Source: an uncultured Clostridia bacterium (GTDB lineage Bacteria; Bacillota; Clostridia; TANB77; CAG-508). Taken from it: a stretch of DNA of 64,000 nt. Shown here one piece after another: positions 8,863 through 19,575 of the stretch (within the stretch, counting starts at the first letter, position 1; each line of letters starts with the position of its first letter). The stretch is from NCBI GenBank assembly GCA_947630185.1, contig CANRGT010000006.1, forward strand, positions 30,405 to 94,404, given 5' to 3'. Made by a program: the position numbers and the translations under genes. The notes under the pieces are model-generated. The model ran no database searches. It was not told the DNA's origin and worked only from the letters and a program-made list of their open reading frames with translations.

Positions 8863-10596
8863 TTAAATTACTCTAAGACCTGCGTAAAATCTACCTTTAT
8901 ACATTGTATTCAAACTAGAAATAGTTACTGTATACGTTGTTGTAGATGCGTGTATAAACTCTCCATCACCTATATAAATTCCGCAGTGTCCTATTCCTAC
9001 CCCTGTTTCATAATCTGTTAAAAATACAATGTCTCCTGCTTTCAAATCACTTTGTTTTGTAATTTTAGTTCCTTTTCCACTATTATATTGTGAAGTTGCA
9101 CCATGTGGAAGACTTATTCCAAAATTTTTAAACACATACATTGTAAAGCCTGAGCAGTCAAATGTTTTGTTTGAGCCATCTCCACCATATACATATTTAC
9201 AACCTAAATATTTTTTTGCATAGCTTATTACTTCTGATGCATTAATTGATTTAGAACTTGTACTTTCATTTTTACTATCTTTTGAAGTTTCTTCTGTTTT
9301 AGAAGTGTTACTATTTTGAGTCTCTGTACTCTTTGTTTCTGTTTTCTGAGTAGTTGTTTCTTCTTTATTTGAAGCATTGGCACCGTTTGTAGTTGTTTTA
9401 CTTGATGCATTATCGCTATTTGTAGTTGCTTTGCTTGATGAATTATCACTATTTGTCTTGCTTGTACTAGTAGTTGTAGTTTTTGTAGCGTTTTCAGCTA
9501 AATCTTTGTTAGTTTCAGTAGCTCCTATAATTATAGTATTATCAGACTTTTCTTTTTCCTCATCATCTAAAGTTCTAGGGTTACTATTTCCTCTTGTAGA
9601 AGTAATTTTAGTATCTGACACAAATTCTTTAGAAATATAACCTGTATCATTTCCAGCTTTTACTTGATACCATGTTCCTTCTTCTTTAAGAATTGTAACT
9701 TTAGTGTTTAAGTAAAGAACTTTAACAACATTATAATTAGTTCCAGCACCTTTTCTTAAATTAACACCTTGCTCATTAACATATCCTACTTTTTCTTCAG
9801 AAGTATCATTATCTTCTGTAGCTGTAGTTCCTCCTATAGTCGTAGTTACAGTTTTTGCTTCTCCTAAAGAGCTTGTTCTTACCCAACCATTAAATGTATC
9901 AGTTTGAATATATGACCATCCTCCTGTTGTTTCAGTAATTACAATAACTTCTACACCTTTTTTTACATTTCCAATTTCACTTGAATAAATTAGTGGTAAG
10001 ATTTTTACATCTGTATTTTGTAAAAATTTCTTATATACAACTTTTACTTCTCTTGGCTCTTCTACATCAGAATTATTACTTTCTGTTTCCGAATTGTTGT
10101 CTACATTTTCACTATTTGAATTATTTGCATTTTCATCATTGTTTTGGCTATTTGTAGTTTGATTGTTTGTAGTCTCATTATTTGTAGTTTGATTATCTGT
10201 AGTTTGACTATTTGTACTTTGGTTATTTGCTTCATTGTTGTTTGTGGTTTCATTGTTTTTATTGTCGCTAGTTTCATTATTGTTTCCACCACTTAAGTTA
10301 GGACTTTCACTATTTTGACTACTATTATCTTCTACTTTTTTAGAGTAATCTTTGCTAATATAACCGGTATAACTTTTATACTTTATTTTATACCAACCAT
10401 CTACTTCTTCTAAAAGTTCACACTCTACACCTTTAGATAACATAGCTATTACTTCTGAACTTGTAGAAGCACCTTTTCTTACGTTTATGGTATCTCCTGT
10501 AACTTTAACAGTAGTAGCTTGTGAGCATGTAGCCATTATAGATACTGTTGCTACAGTCAATGCTCCTGTTAGAATTACTTTTTTCATAGTATTCAT
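8863..10596 (-). CDS. Secreted SH3b/NlpC-P60 peptidoglycan endopeptidase
   Basis: Exported cell-wall hydrolase, 577 residues. It has a signal peptide (residues 1-27, MKKVILTGALTVATVSIM then ATCSQA), a bacterial SH3 domain (about 28-88), a long Asn/Thr/Gln linker with repeated NETTNNQTT-like units (95-185), two more SH3 domains (about 190-250 and 270-330), and a second Ser/Thr/Lys-rich linker (345-450). The C-terminal NlpC/P60 domain has the catalytic Cys in TFDCSGFT near 480 and the His in GIGHCGIY near 537, followed by a further His (FIHAST). Such enzymes cut peptide crosslinks, usually D-Glu-diamino acid bonds, with SH3 domains holding the wall. An AAGGAG site and a strong promoter precede it. 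It is a single-gene unit following the tuf terminator. Confidence 0.9.
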   Translation of the reverse strand: MNTMKKVILTGALTVATVSIMATCSQATTVKVTGDTINVRKGASTSSEVIAMLSKGVECELLEEVDGWYKIKYKSYTGYISKDYSKKVEDNSSQNSESPNLSGGNNNETSDNKNNETTNNNEANNQSTNSQTTDNQTTNNETTNNQTTNSQNNDENANNSNSENVDNNSETESNNSDVEEPREVKVVYKKFLQNTDVKILPLIYSSEIGNVKKGVEVIVITETTGGWSYIQTDTFNGWVRTSSLGEAKTVTTTIGGTTATEDNDTSEEKVGYVNEQGVNLRKGAGTNYNVVKVLYLNTKVTILKEEGTWYQVKAGNDTGYISKEFVSDTKITSTRGNSNPRTLDDEEKEKSDNTIIIGATETNKDLAENATKTTTTSTSKTNSDNSSSKATTNSDNASSKTTTNGANASNKEETTTQKTETKSTETQNSNTSKTEETSKDSKNESTSSKSINASEVISYAKKYLGCKYVYGGDGSNKTFDCSGFTMYVFKNFGISLPHGATSQYNSGKGTKITKQSDLKAGDIVFLTDYETGVGIGHCGIYIGDGEFIHASTTTYTVTISSLNTMYKGRFYAGLRVI

Positions 10597-10653
10597 TAAA
10601 GATTTTCTCCTTTATATTTTAGTATATTCGTTATTTTTCCTTAAGTTGCTTAC

Positions 10654-10682
10654 AGTATATAATTAAACTCTAAAAAAGTCAA
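10654..10682 (-). promoter_or_regulatory. Promoter of the NlpC/P60 gene
   Basis: On the minus strand TTGACT (10677-10682) and TATACT (10654-10659) are 17 bases apart, about 60 bases upstream of the start codon at 10596. Confidence 0.7.
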
Positions 10683-10777
10683 TTATTCTACAAAATATTT
10701 CACATTATATTTTATTAATTTTTATACTTAAAGAAACTTTTAATTTCTATTTCTTTACAGTTTTTTATTACATAAAA

Positions 10778-10815
10778 AATAACAAGGTATTACATTATTT
10801 GTAACCCTTGTTATT
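10778..10815 (-). terminator. Terminator after tuf
   Basis: AATAACAAGG (10778-10787) pairs perfectly with CCTTGTTATT (10806-10815), with an inner TTAC/GTAA stem. The minus strand continues with a T-run. It starts 23 bases after the tuf stop codon and closes the str operon. Confidence 0.85.
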
Positions 10816-10837
10816 TATATATTTAGCTTAAATTTAA

Positions 10838-12040
<1,203 letters not shown>

Positions 12041-12131
12041 TTAATTTTCCTCCTTATTTTAGCTTAGTGGAATTGTTTTTTATCTTCCACTTGCTACTTT
12101 TATATTTTTTAATATTAAAATCTTGTTTTGT

Positions 12132-12174
12132 AACACTTGTATTCTATACTATTTTTACTATAAAAGCAAGTGTT
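12132..12174 (-). promoter_or_regulatory. tuf promoter embedded in an inverted repeat
   Basis: On the minus strand TTGCTT (12164-12169) and TAGAAT (12141-12146) are 17 bases apart, about 100 bases upstream of tuf. The promoter lies within a perfect 8-base inverted repeat, AACACTTG (12132-12139) and CAAGTGTT (12167-12174), which overlaps the -35 box. The palindrome could be an operator or part of a leader; its role is not shown. Confidence 0.6.
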
Positions 12175-12196
12175 TTTTATAAGTTTTATTTTTATT

Positions 12197-12338
12197 ACAA
12201 AATATAGTAACTTGAAGTAGCAACGCGTAGCGTTCAAACGTAGCTACGAAAGTAGCGAAGTGCGCTTGGAGCAACCAACTTATAGTACTTAAAAATTGGT
12301 TGCGACAACAAGTTGCACGTAAAGTTACTATATTTTGT
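12197..12338. repeat. Structured intergenic element, copy C (complete)
   Basis: A 142-base element with perfect 16-base terminal inverted repeats, ACAAAATATAGTAACT (12197-12212) and its complement (12323-12338). The core matches copy A: GCAACGCGTAGCGTTCAA, then GAAGTGCGCTTGGAGCAACC, and GGTTGCGACAACAAGTTGCA. The CAAGCG/CGTTTG stem contains a G-U pair where copy A has a Watson-Crick pair, and an extra GCTAC-GTAGC hairpin is present. It starts 23 bases downstream of the fusA stop codon. Confidence 0.8.
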
Positions 12339-12361
12339 TGATTTAGAAACTATTATAATAT

Positions 12362-14446
12362 TTACTCTTGTTTTTTAGCTCTTGATGCAACAATTGTATC
12401 AAATACTGATTTTGGAACTTCCTCGTAATGACTTGGTTCCATTGAGTAAGTACCTCTACCTTGTGTTTTTGAACGTAAGTCTGTTGCATAACCAAACATT
12501 TCTGATAGTGGAATAAAGCTTCTGATAACTTGGTTTCCTTGAATAGATTCCATACCTTCTAGCTTTCCACGTCTCGAGTTAACGTCTCCAATAACATCTC
12601 CCATATATTCTTCTGGAACTGTTATTTCTACTCTCATGATTGGTTCTAGAATAACTGATTTACCTTGTCTACAACCCTCTTTGAAGGCCATAGATCCAGC
12701 AATTTTGAAGGCCATTTCTGATGAGTCAACTTCATGGTATGAACCATCTACTAATGTAGCTTTAAAGTCTATAACAGGGTAACCTGCTAATACACCACTT
12801 TGAGCTGCCTCTCTAACGCCATCCTCGATTGGTTTAATGTATTCTTTTGGAACAACACCACCAACGATTTTGCTTTCAAATTCAATTCCTTTACCTGGCT
12901 CTAATGGTTCCATTTCTAGCCATACATCACCGTATTGTCCACGTCCACCAGATTGACGAATGAATTTACCTTGTACTTTAACTTTATTTCTAATTGTTTC
13001 TTTGTAAGAAACTTGTGGTTTACCTACATTACACTCTACTTTAAATTCTCTCTTTAAACGGTCTACTATAATGTCTAAGTGTAATTCACCCATACCAGCT
13101 ATAATTGTTTGACCAGATTCTTGGTCTGTCCATGTTTTGAATGTTGGGTCTTCTTCTGCAAGTTTTGCAAGTGCTATACCCATCTTTTCGCTATTTGCTT
13201 TATCTTTTGGCTCAATAGCGATATCAATAACAGGCTCTGGGAATTCCATTGATTCTAGAATAACTGGATGTGCTGGGTCGCAAAGTGTATCACCTGTAGA
13301 TACTTCTTTTAATCCAACTGCTGCTGCAATATCACCTGCATATACTTTTTCAATATCTTGTCTGTGATTTGCGTGCATTAATAGGATTCTTCCCATTCTA
13401 TCTTTTTTATCTTTATTTGCATTTAATATTGTTGAACCTGCATCTAATGTTCCAGAATATACTCTGAAGAAGCAAAGTTTTCCAACAAATGGGTCAGTTG
13501 CAATTTTAAATGCTAATGCTGAAAATGGTTCTGTATCAGATGTTTTTCTTTCTACTTCTTCTCCATTTTCGTCTACACCTTTGATATCTGGAATATCAAG
13601 TGGTGAAGGCATATAATCTACAACTGCGTTTAATAATTCTTGTACACCTTTGTTCTTATATGATGAACCACAGCATACTGGAACTATTTTATTAGCTATT
13701 GTTCCAATTCTAATACCTTTTTTGATTTCTTCTTCAGATAGTTCTTCACCATCTAAATATTTCATCATTAATTCATCATCTTGTTCAGCAGCAGCTTCTA
13801 TTAATTTTGCTCTATATTCTTCTGCTTGAGCTTGTAATTCTGCTGGTATATCACATTCTTCGATTTCTTTTCCTAAATCGTCTTTATGAATAAATGCTCT
13901 CATTTTTACTAGGTCTACAATACCTTTAAAGTTTTCCTCTGAGCCTATTGGTAATTCAATTGGAATAGCATTTGCTTTTAAACGATTGCGTAATTGATCA
14001 ACGCAAAGCATAAAGTCAGCACCTGTTGTATCCATTTTATTAACATATACCATTCTTGGTACCATGTATTTATCTGCTTGTCTCCAAACTGTTTCTGTTT
14101 GTGGTTGAACTCCACCTTTTGCTGCTAAAATTGTAACAGCACCATCAAGTACTTTTAAAGATCTTTGTACTTCAACGGTAAAGTCAACGTGACCAGGAGT
14201 ATCGATAATGTTTATACGATTTCCAAGCCATTGGCAAGTAGTTGCTGCAGAAGTAATTGTAATACCTCTTTCTTGCTCTTGTACCATCCAGTCCATAGTA
14301 GCTTCACCTTCGTGAACTTCTCCTATTTTGTGGGTTTTACCTGTATAGAAAAGTATTCTTTCTGTTGTTGTAGTTTTTCCTGCATCTATGTGAGCAACGA
14401 TTCCTATATTTCTTGTTTTTTCCAAAGGGAACTCTCTTCCAGCCAC
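12362..14446 (-). CDS. fusA: Translation elongation factor G
   Basis: GTPase that drives ribosomal translocation and, with RRF, ribosome recycling. The 694-residue length is standard. Visible motifs are G1 [15 protein letters not shown] near residue 18, the [11 protein letters not shown] switch, [22 protein letters not shown], and the domain II-V signatures including the [17 protein letters not shown] stretch and the C-terminal [12 protein letters not shown]. The start ATG has a GGAGG site. It lies 56 bases after rpsG and is cotranscribed with it. The 321-base gap to tuf is longer than usual because it holds repeat copy C and the tuf promoter. Confidence 0.98.
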   Translation of the reverse strand: MAGREFPLEKTRNIGIVAHIDAGKTTTTERILFYTGKTHKIGEVHEGEATMDWMVQEQERGITITSAATTCQWLGNRINIIDTPGHVDFTVEVQRSLKVLDGAVTILAAKGGVQPQTETVWRQADKYMVPRMVYVNKMDTTGADFMLCVDQLRNRLKANAIPIELPIGSEENFKGIVDLVKMRAFIHKDDLGKEIEECDIPAELQAQAEEYRAKLIEAAAEQDDELMMKYLDGEELSEEEIKKGIRIGTIANKIVPVCCGSSYKNKGVQELLNAVVDYMPSPLDIPDIKGVDENGEEVERKTSDTEPFSALAFKIATDPFVGKLCFFRVYSGTLDAGSTILNANKDKKDRMGRILLMHANHRQDIEKVYAGDIAAAVGLKEVSTGDTLCDPAHPVILESMEFPEPVIDIAIEPKDKANSEKMGIALAKLAEEDPTFKTWTDQESGQTIIAGMGELHLDIIVDRLKREFKVECNVGKPQVSYKETIRNKVKVQGKFIRQSGGRGQYGDVWLEMEPLEPGKGIEFESKIVGGVVPKEYIKPIEDGVREAAQSGVLAGYPVIDFKATLVDGSYHEVDSSEMAFKIAGSMAFKEGCRQGKSVILEPIMRVEITVPEEYMGDVIGDVNSRRGKLEGMESIQGNQVIRSFIPLSEMFGYATDLRSKTQGRGTYSMEPSHYEEVPKSVFDTIVASRAKKQE

Positions 14447-14502
14447 TATTTTTTCCTCCTTATTTTATTTTAATTTATTCTTTTTCGTGTTTGATTTTAA
14501 AC

Positions 14503-14973
14503 TTAGAATTTGTAATGTGCAAAAGCTCTGTTTGCTTCAGCCATCTTATGCATATCTTCTTTCTTCTTGAATGCTCCACCATTTCCTGTTACAGCTTCCA
14601 TAATTTCATTTGCTAATTTTTCAGCCATTGTTTTTTCATGTCTTTTTCTAGCATAGATAACTAACCATCTTAAACCTAAAGTTTGTCTTCTTTCTGGTCT
14701 AATTTCGATTGGTACTTGGTATGTTGCACCACCAATTCTTCTTGCTTTAACTTCAAGAACTGGCATAACATTTTCAAGTGCTGCTTGGAAAACTTCTAGT
14801 GGATCCTTTTGCTCTTTTTCTTTTATGATGTCAAATGCATCATAAACTATTCCTTGAGCAACTGTTTTTTTACCATCTAACATAACATTGTTAACTAATT
14901 TTGTTACAACTTTGCTATTATATATTGGATCTGGTAAAACCTCTCTTTTTGCTATATATCCTTTTCTTGGCAC
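14503..14973 (-). CDS. rpsG: 30S ribosomal protein S7
   Basis: Primary 16S rRNA-binding protein that nucleates assembly of the 30S head and contacts the E-site tRNA. At 156 residues it has the standard length, with the conserved basic N-terminus ([16 protein letters not shown]) and [20 protein letters not shown]. Translation starts at GTG (14971-14973), supported by a strong AAAGGAGGGAAGAAT site. It is the second gene of the str operon but is separated from rpsL by 232 bases of structured leader, unlike the short spacer in most Firmicutes. In E. coli S7 represses its own operon by binding this spacer; the same may hold here. Confidence 0.97.
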   Translation of the reverse strand: MPRKGYIAKREVLPDPIYNSKVVTKLVNNVMLDGKKTVAQGIVYDAFDIIKEKEQKDPLEVFQAALENVMPVLEVKARRIGGATYQVPIEIRPERRQTLGLRWLVIYARKRHEKTMAEKLANEIMEAVTGNGGAFKKKEDMHKMAEANRAFAHYKF

Positions 14974-15018
14974 TATTCTTCCCTCCTTTTAATGATTTCA
15001 TACCATAAAGTATGATTT

Positions 15019-15085
15019 GGTACTCTGGAAAACTTTAATGTTTTCCCGTATAGCGCTATATAATCTATTATTAAATTTAAGTACC
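15019..15085 (-). promoter_or_regulatory. Structured leader upstream of rpsG (candidate S7 autoregulatory element)
   Basis: Within the 232-base rpsL-rpsG spacer, GGTACT and AGTACC (15019-15024 and 15080-15085) close a stem. That stem encloses a hairpin GGAAAAC-6 nt-GTTTTCC and a 12-base palindrome TATAGCGCTATA. Two further hairpins lie upstream (AATCTTTAA...TTTAAAGATT at 15138-15160 and GCCTTA...TAAGGC nearby). I infer a ribosomal-protein leader; a promoter or processing site is also possible. Confidence 0.5.
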
Positions 15086-15205
15086 TTAAATTAGTAATGT
15101 ATTATTAGCACCATTTCTCGCCTTATTTTTTAAGGCATAATCTTTAATGATTTAAAGATTATTTTTGCTTGTTCTAATTTACTTTAGAAGCTTTTAACTA
15201 AAGAT

Positions 15206-15619
15206 TTATTTCTTAGGTTTCTTTGCTCCGTATTTAGAACGACCTTGCATTCTGTCTTTTACACCTGCTGTATCTAATGTTCCTCTGATAATGTGGTATC
15301 TAACACCTGGAAGGTCTTTTACCCTGCCACCTCTTATTAGAACAACGCTGTGCTCTTGTAAGTTATGACCGATACCTGGAATGTATGAAGTTACTTCATA
15401 TCCATTAGAAAGTCTTACTCTGGCTACTTTTCTTAAAGCTGAGTTTGGTTTCTTAGGTGTTACTGTTTTTACAACTGTACATACACCTCTTTTTTGTGGT
15501 GATCTTTTATTAGTAACTCTTTTATTCATTGAATTGTAACCATGTTGTAAAGCTGGTGCTGTTGATTTGCTAGTAGAACTTTTTCTTCCTTTTCTTACTA
15601 ATTGATTAATTGTTGGCAC
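15206..15619 (-). CDS. rpsL: 30S ribosomal protein S12
   Basis: Decoding-centre ribosomal protein that monitors codon-anticodon pairing and is the classic site of streptomycin resistance. At 137 residues it is full length, with [28 protein letters not shown], then [37 protein letters not shown]. The Lys in TPKKPNSA and the Lys in GGRVKDLPG (the positions linked to streptomycin sensitivity) are unchanged. The start is GTG at 15617-15619 with a GAGGTG site seven bases upstream. First gene of the str cluster, well separated from the upstream gene by a strong terminator. Confidence 0.98.
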   Translation of the reverse strand: MPTINQLVRKGRKSSTSKSTAPALQHGYNSMNKRVTNKRSPQKRGVCTVVKTVTPKKPNSALRKVARVRLSNGYEVTSYIPGIGHNLQEHSVVLIRGGRVKDLPGVRYHIIRGTLDTAGVKDRMQGRSKYGAKKPKK

Positions 15620-15764
15620 TTAAATTTCACCTCTTTCCATATTATATTTTTTATTTATCTTACAATAGAATTTTAATTATAAACCTTATTTTCCGTAGTA
15701 AAAACTCACTTTGAATTTTAAGATATATTATTATATGTTCTATTATAAGATTAAAACAAAATAA

Positions 15765-15805
15765 ACCGCTAGGGAAATACGAGTTTCGTATTTTACACTA
15801 GCGGT
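15765..15805 (-). terminator. Terminator after the 664-residue coiled-coil gene
   Basis: ACCGCTAG (15765-15772) pairs with CTAGCGGT (15798-15805), and an inner AAATACGA/TCGTATTT stem closes a short loop. On the minus strand a TTTATTTTGTTTTA tract follows. It lies between the stop codon at 15878 and rpsL. Confidence 0.85.
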
Positions 15806-15877
15806 ATATATTTTATCATTTTTATTTAATAAAGTCAAGAAAAATTAGTTAAGTTTGGCAATATTTGTTATATTTTC

Positions 15878-17872
15878 TTATTCACCATATTCTCCGTGAT
15901 TGCTTGATTCATTTTCTACTTCTACTTCATTTTCATTATTTCCAGATATTACAGTAGGGTTGCTATTGTTTAGACTTTGTTGTGAAACCTTTAAGCCTTC
16001 TTTAAAATCATTTGGCTTGTTTTCTTCTACTGGAGTTTCTGTTGTAGATTCTATTGGCATTTCTGTTGGTTTACCTTCTCTAAGTTCACTAGCTGGTTCA
16101 TATTCTGGTACTATAGTTTTAAATTGCTCTAATGGTATATGATTTTCTTCTAACATTTTTTCAAATTCTACTTTATTAAAATCATCTTTAGAACTTTCTC
16201 TATCATATAATTCTTTAATTTCGTCATTAGTTAATGGATTTATTTTGTCAGATTTTAAAGTTCCTGATGTTATTCTTCTAGCAAATACATTAGACAATTT
16301 TTGTTTTATTCTTTCAAGTATGCTTGGTCTTCCTTCATATGCTTTTAGTAGACCTCTATTATAATTAGCTTTAGCTATTTTTTGAATAAATTTTATTCTT
16401 CTTTTAGCATCTTTATCTGTTGGCATATCATATAATTCACTAAAATCATAACTTATATCTACAGCTGGTTTCTTTCCTTCGTTTTTTCCTTTCATAAATA
16501 CAACGTACTTATCAAAGGCTTTAATTTTGCTTTTATTAATAATTTCTTCCGCTTTAGCTTTGTCTTTATCTTCTACTTCACTATATGTTTTTTCTACTTT
16601 CATTAATAATTCTGCTATATTAGGATCTAAGTATTTGTCTAACTCTTCAATTCTTTCGAAATTTTTTGCATAATTACTATTTAACCTAGTATGTATATTC
16701 TTATCAAGTGTAATAATTTCCTCTTTATCACCATTAACTATAGTTGCACTATAAACTGGTTTTCCATCTTTAGATATAGAAAATTTAATTTCTTTTAATT
16801 CTACTGTATTAGTTTGTTTTTCACTTTCAGTTTTATCTTCGCTTGAACCTACAATTTTAGGATCACTTTGATTATAAGCTTCAAATTCGTTCTTTTTGCT
16901 ATTAAGTTCTTCTGCTGCTTTATCTATGCTTTCTTCAGGAACTGTCGTAGTTTGGTTCGGTACTGTCCAATTAACTCTTTGACGATGGCCATATCCATAT
17001 GTATGAACAGTGTTATCACTCTTTGGTTCTGAAACTTGTTTATTTTCTTCTGTTCTTGGTGCTGTTGTTTCAGGCACTTCTTCTGATTTTTCTTTTTCTG
17101 ATGTTGATGCTTCTGGTACTTGTTCTGTTTTTTCTGTTTTCTCTGCTTTTTCTGTTTTTTCTACCTCTGGTGCTGGTGTTTCTAGCACTTCTGTTGTTTC
17201 TTCTACAATTTTTTCTTCTTTTTTGCCATCACGAACTTCTACCATAAAATCATCTAAAATTGCTAAATCACTTTCAAACCCTTCTCTTTGAGTTTCTAAA
17301 TCTTTTATTTGTTCCTTCTTCTCTCTAGCACTTTGCATGAATTCTCTACTCTTTTTATTAATAAGTTGGTATACATCTTTATCAACTTTTAGTTTATATA
17401 CTTCTATATGATTGCGACGTAATTGCTTAAGTTCTTCTCTTTCAGATTCTATTTTTGCAATTTGATTTTCAATATCCTCAATTTGCTTTTCAATTTCATT
17501 TTTTCTTTTTTGTAAATCTGAAATAAAGTTCTGTTGAGCCTTTTCTACTTTTTCCTTTCTTTTAGCCAAAGTATTTCTTCTTCTGGCTCTATTTTCTAAG
17601 GATTTTGCAATTTGTCTATTTGAGTCATCGATTGCTTTATAAACACTTGCATCTAATTCCTTATAAAATCCACGTATTGATGTTTGTGTATTTAATTTTT
17701 CTTCATCTTTTTTTCTTATAATATCTGAATCTTCAATCTCTTTTTCTATTGCATGTATTTGATCTATAAAGTCTCCTTTTTCTACTTTTAAATTTGTAGG
17801 CATTCCTTTTTGTGCATCTTGTAATTTTAAGTTTAGTTCCTCATTTAAAGATTCCTTTGTTATTCTTTCCAT
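15878..17872 (-). CDS. Long coiled-coil protein of unknown function
   Basis: I do not recognise this 664-residue protein. Residues 1-210 are a Lys/Glu/Gln-rich region with strong heptad character (for example KRKNEIEKQIEDIENQIAKI), predicting a long coiled coil. Residues about 215-350 are an acidic, low-complexity linker with repeats such as EKTEKAEKTEKTE. Residues about 370-560 form a more ordered charged region (EIKFSISKDGKPVYSATIVN and later VDISYDFSELYDM). The tail is disordered and acidic. There is no signal peptide and no membrane segment, so it is probably cytoplasmic, perhaps a structural or scaffold protein. It has its own good promoter and terminator, so it is a single-gene unit between trmFO and rpsL. 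The ATG has a TAGGAGG site. Confidence 0.85.
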   Translation of the reverse strand: MERITKESLNEELNLKLQDAQKGMPTNLKVEKGDFIDQIHAIEKEIEDSDIIRKKDEEKLNTQTSIRGFYKELDASVYKAIDDSNRQIAKSLENRARRRNTLAKRKEKVEKAQQNFISDLQKRKNEIEKQIEDIENQIAKIESEREELKQLRRNHIEVYKLKVDKDVYQLINKKSREFMQSAREKKEQIKDLETQREGFESDLAILDDFMVEVRDGKKEEKIVEETTEVLETPAPEVEKTEKAEKTEKTEQVPEASTSEKEKSEEVPETTAPRTEENKQVSEPKSDNTVHTYGYGHRQRVNWTVPNQTTTVPEESIDKAAEELNSKKNEFEAYNQSDPKIVGSSEDKTESEKQTNTVELKEIKFSISKDGKPVYSATIVNGDKEEIITLDKNIHTRLNSNYAKNFERIEELDKYLDPNIAELLMKVEKTYSEVEDKDKAKAEEIINKSKIKAFDKYVVFMKGKNEGKKPAVDISYDFSELYDMPTDKDAKRRIKFIQKIAKANYNRGLLKAYEGRPSILERIKQKLSNVFARRITSGTLKSDKINPLTNDEIKELYDRESSKDDFNKVEFEKMLEENHIPLEQFKTIVPEYEPASELREGKPTEMPIESTTETPVEENKPNDFKEGLKVSQQSLNNSNPTVISGNNENEVEVENESSNHGEYGE

Positions 17873-17905
17873 AAATTTTCCTCCTAAAATTTACTTATCT
17901 TCTTT

Positions 17906-17934
17906 ATTATAACACGTATCGACTTTATTTGCAA
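17906..17934 (-). promoter_or_regulatory. Promoter of the 664-residue coiled-coil gene
   Basis: On the minus strand TTGCAA (17929-17934) and TATAAT (17906-17911) are 17 bases apart, about 35 bases upstream of the ATG at 17872. Confidence 0.75.
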
Positions 17935-18043
17935 CTATATTATGTAAATTTTATTATTTTGTAACTAAAATTTAACATTTTTGTCATATTTTAATACTTA
18001 TATTGCTACTAATCTAATATTTATATGGTTATTTTCATTTATT

Positions 18044-19561
18044 TTAAAAGCTTCTTTGTTTCAACATATCTTCCAAATCTTTTAAGGCTTTATCAGCTAA
18101 CTTAGTGTACTTTAGTTTTTTATCTCTTATTCTTTCTTCACCTTGTGGCAAAATACCAAAATTTGCATTCATAGGTTGAAATCTTGCATTTTCTGTTGAA
18201 ATGTATTTTGATAATGCTCCTATCATAGTAGTATCTGGAAATATTATTTTTTCTTTAGAGATATTATCTACATTATTTATATTGCTTACTGTCTTATTTT
18301 CTGACTGAGTCATATTACTTTCCTTATTAGCTTCCTCAAATTGCATTACTGTATTTAATCCTGCGACCATTCCTGATGAGACAGACTCAACATACCCTTC
18401 TACACCTGTGATTTGACCAGCAAAGTATATGTTTGGATTTAATTTCATTTGATAAGTTTGATTTAATAGTTTTGTAGAATTGATATATGTGTTTCTATGC
18501 ATTACACCAAATTTAACGAAATTAGCATTTTTTAATCCTGGTATCATACTAAATACTCTTTGTTGCTCTCCAAATTTTAAGTTTGTTTGGAAGCCTACCA
18601 TATTAAATAAATTGCCCTCGCTGTTGTCTTGCCTTAATTGCACAACTGCATAAGGTCTTTTGCCAGTTCGTGGGTCTGTGAAGCCAACCGGCTTTAATGG
18701 TCCATACCTTAATGTATCTTTTCCCCTTTTAGCCATTATTTCAATTGGCATACATCCTTCAAATAATTCTCTTTTTTCAAAATCATGTAAAGTTACTACT
18801 TCGCTATTTATCAATTCTTCATAGAAAGCTTCATATTCTTCTTTGTTCATTGGCAAATTTATATAGTTTTTTTCTTCATCTTTGCTTCTTCTTGAAAGCC
18901 ATTCTTCTACAGTTTCTTCTTTTTTTCTTTCTTGCTCGTATCTATCTCCCCAAAAAGCTATTTTATCATCTATTGAATCCTTTTCTATAATTGGTGCTGC
19001 TGCATCATAGAAATATAGCTTATCTTCGCCTGTAAGATTTGCAATTTCTTTTGATAAGCCTTCTGAGGTTAATGGACCTGTGGCGATTATTACAATTCCA
19101 TCTTTTGCCATTTGGGCTATTTCGTTATTTATTCCCTTACCATTTTTTTCACCATTATCAGCTAACTTAGTATTCACCTCTTCATGAATAGAGCCTACTT
19201 CTTGCCTGATAATTTCAATATTATCAAGCTTTTCTAGCTCTTCTGTTATTCTTTTTGAAAATATTTCTCTATCTACTGCTAAAGCTTGTCCTGCCGGTAC
19301 TGCTGTTTCGTCTGCAATGCGAATTAAAAGAGAATCTAATCTCCTTAGCTCCTCTTTTAATAAACCACACGCATTTGTATGTAAATTAGATTTAAATGAA
19401 TTGCTACACACAATTTCTGCTAAATTTTCATTGTGATGTGCTGGTGAAAACTTATGTGGCTTCATCTCATATAATTTTACTTTTATTCCTCTTTTTGCTA
19501 TTTGGTAGGCCGCTTCTGAACCTGCAAGTCCACCACCTATTACTACTATATAATCGTTCAT
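18044..19561 (-). CDS. trmFO: Folate/FAD-dependent tRNA (uracil-54-C5)-methyltransferase TrmFO
   Basis: Makes ribothymidine at position 54 of the tRNA T-loop using methylenetetrahydrofolate as carbon donor and reduced FAD, the Firmicute alternative to SAM-dependent TrmA. The FAD-binding Rossmann motif VIGGGLAGSEAAYQ is at residues 6-19, followed by the family marker EIVCSNSFKSN near 50 with the catalytic-site cysteine, and ALAVDREIFS. The GidA-like second half has GYVESVSSGMVAGLN. At 505 residues it is about 65 longer than typical TrmFO (about 440). Part of the excess is a low-complexity insert near 410-435 (EANKESNMTQSENKTVSNIN). It starts 14 bases after the SNF2 helicase gene, so the two form an operon driven by the promoter at 22592. 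Confidence 0.95.
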   Translation of the reverse strand: MNDYIVVIGGGLAGSEAAYQIAKRGIKVKLYEMKPHKFSPAHHNENLAEIVCSNSFKSNLHTNACGLLKEELRRLDSLLIRIADETAVPAGQALAVDREIFSKRITEELEKLDNIEIIRQEVGSIHEEVNTKLADNGEKNGKGINNEIAQMAKDGIVIIATGPLTSEGLSKEIANLTGEDKLYFYDAAAPIIEKDSIDDKIAFWGDRYEQERKKEETVEEWLSRRSKDEEKNYINLPMNKEEYEAFYEELINSEVVTLHDFEKRELFEGCMPIEIMAKRGKDTLRYGPLKPVGFTDPRTGKRPYAVVQLRQDNSEGNLFNMVGFQTNLKFGEQQRVFSMIPGLKNANFVKFGVMHRNTYINSTKLLNQTYQMKLNPNIYFAGQITGVEGYVESVSSGMVAGLNTVMQFEEANKESNMTQSENKTVSNINNVDNISKEKIIFPDTTMIGALSKYISTENARFQPMNANFGILPQGEERIRDKKLKYTKLADKALKDLEDMLKQRSF

Positions 19562-19575
19562 TTCTTCCTTTCTTA

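Noticed and set aside
9228-9449. Minus-strand ORF of 73 residues rich in Lys/Gln
   Set aside because: Shadow of the low-complexity linker of the NlpC/P60 gene in another frame, with no start signal.
9300-10300. Short repeated units in the NlpC/P60 gene that could suggest a CRISPR array
   Set aside because: They encode Asn/Thr/Gln linkers in frame, have irregular spacing and no unique spacers. No CRISPR array or cas gene is seen in the window.
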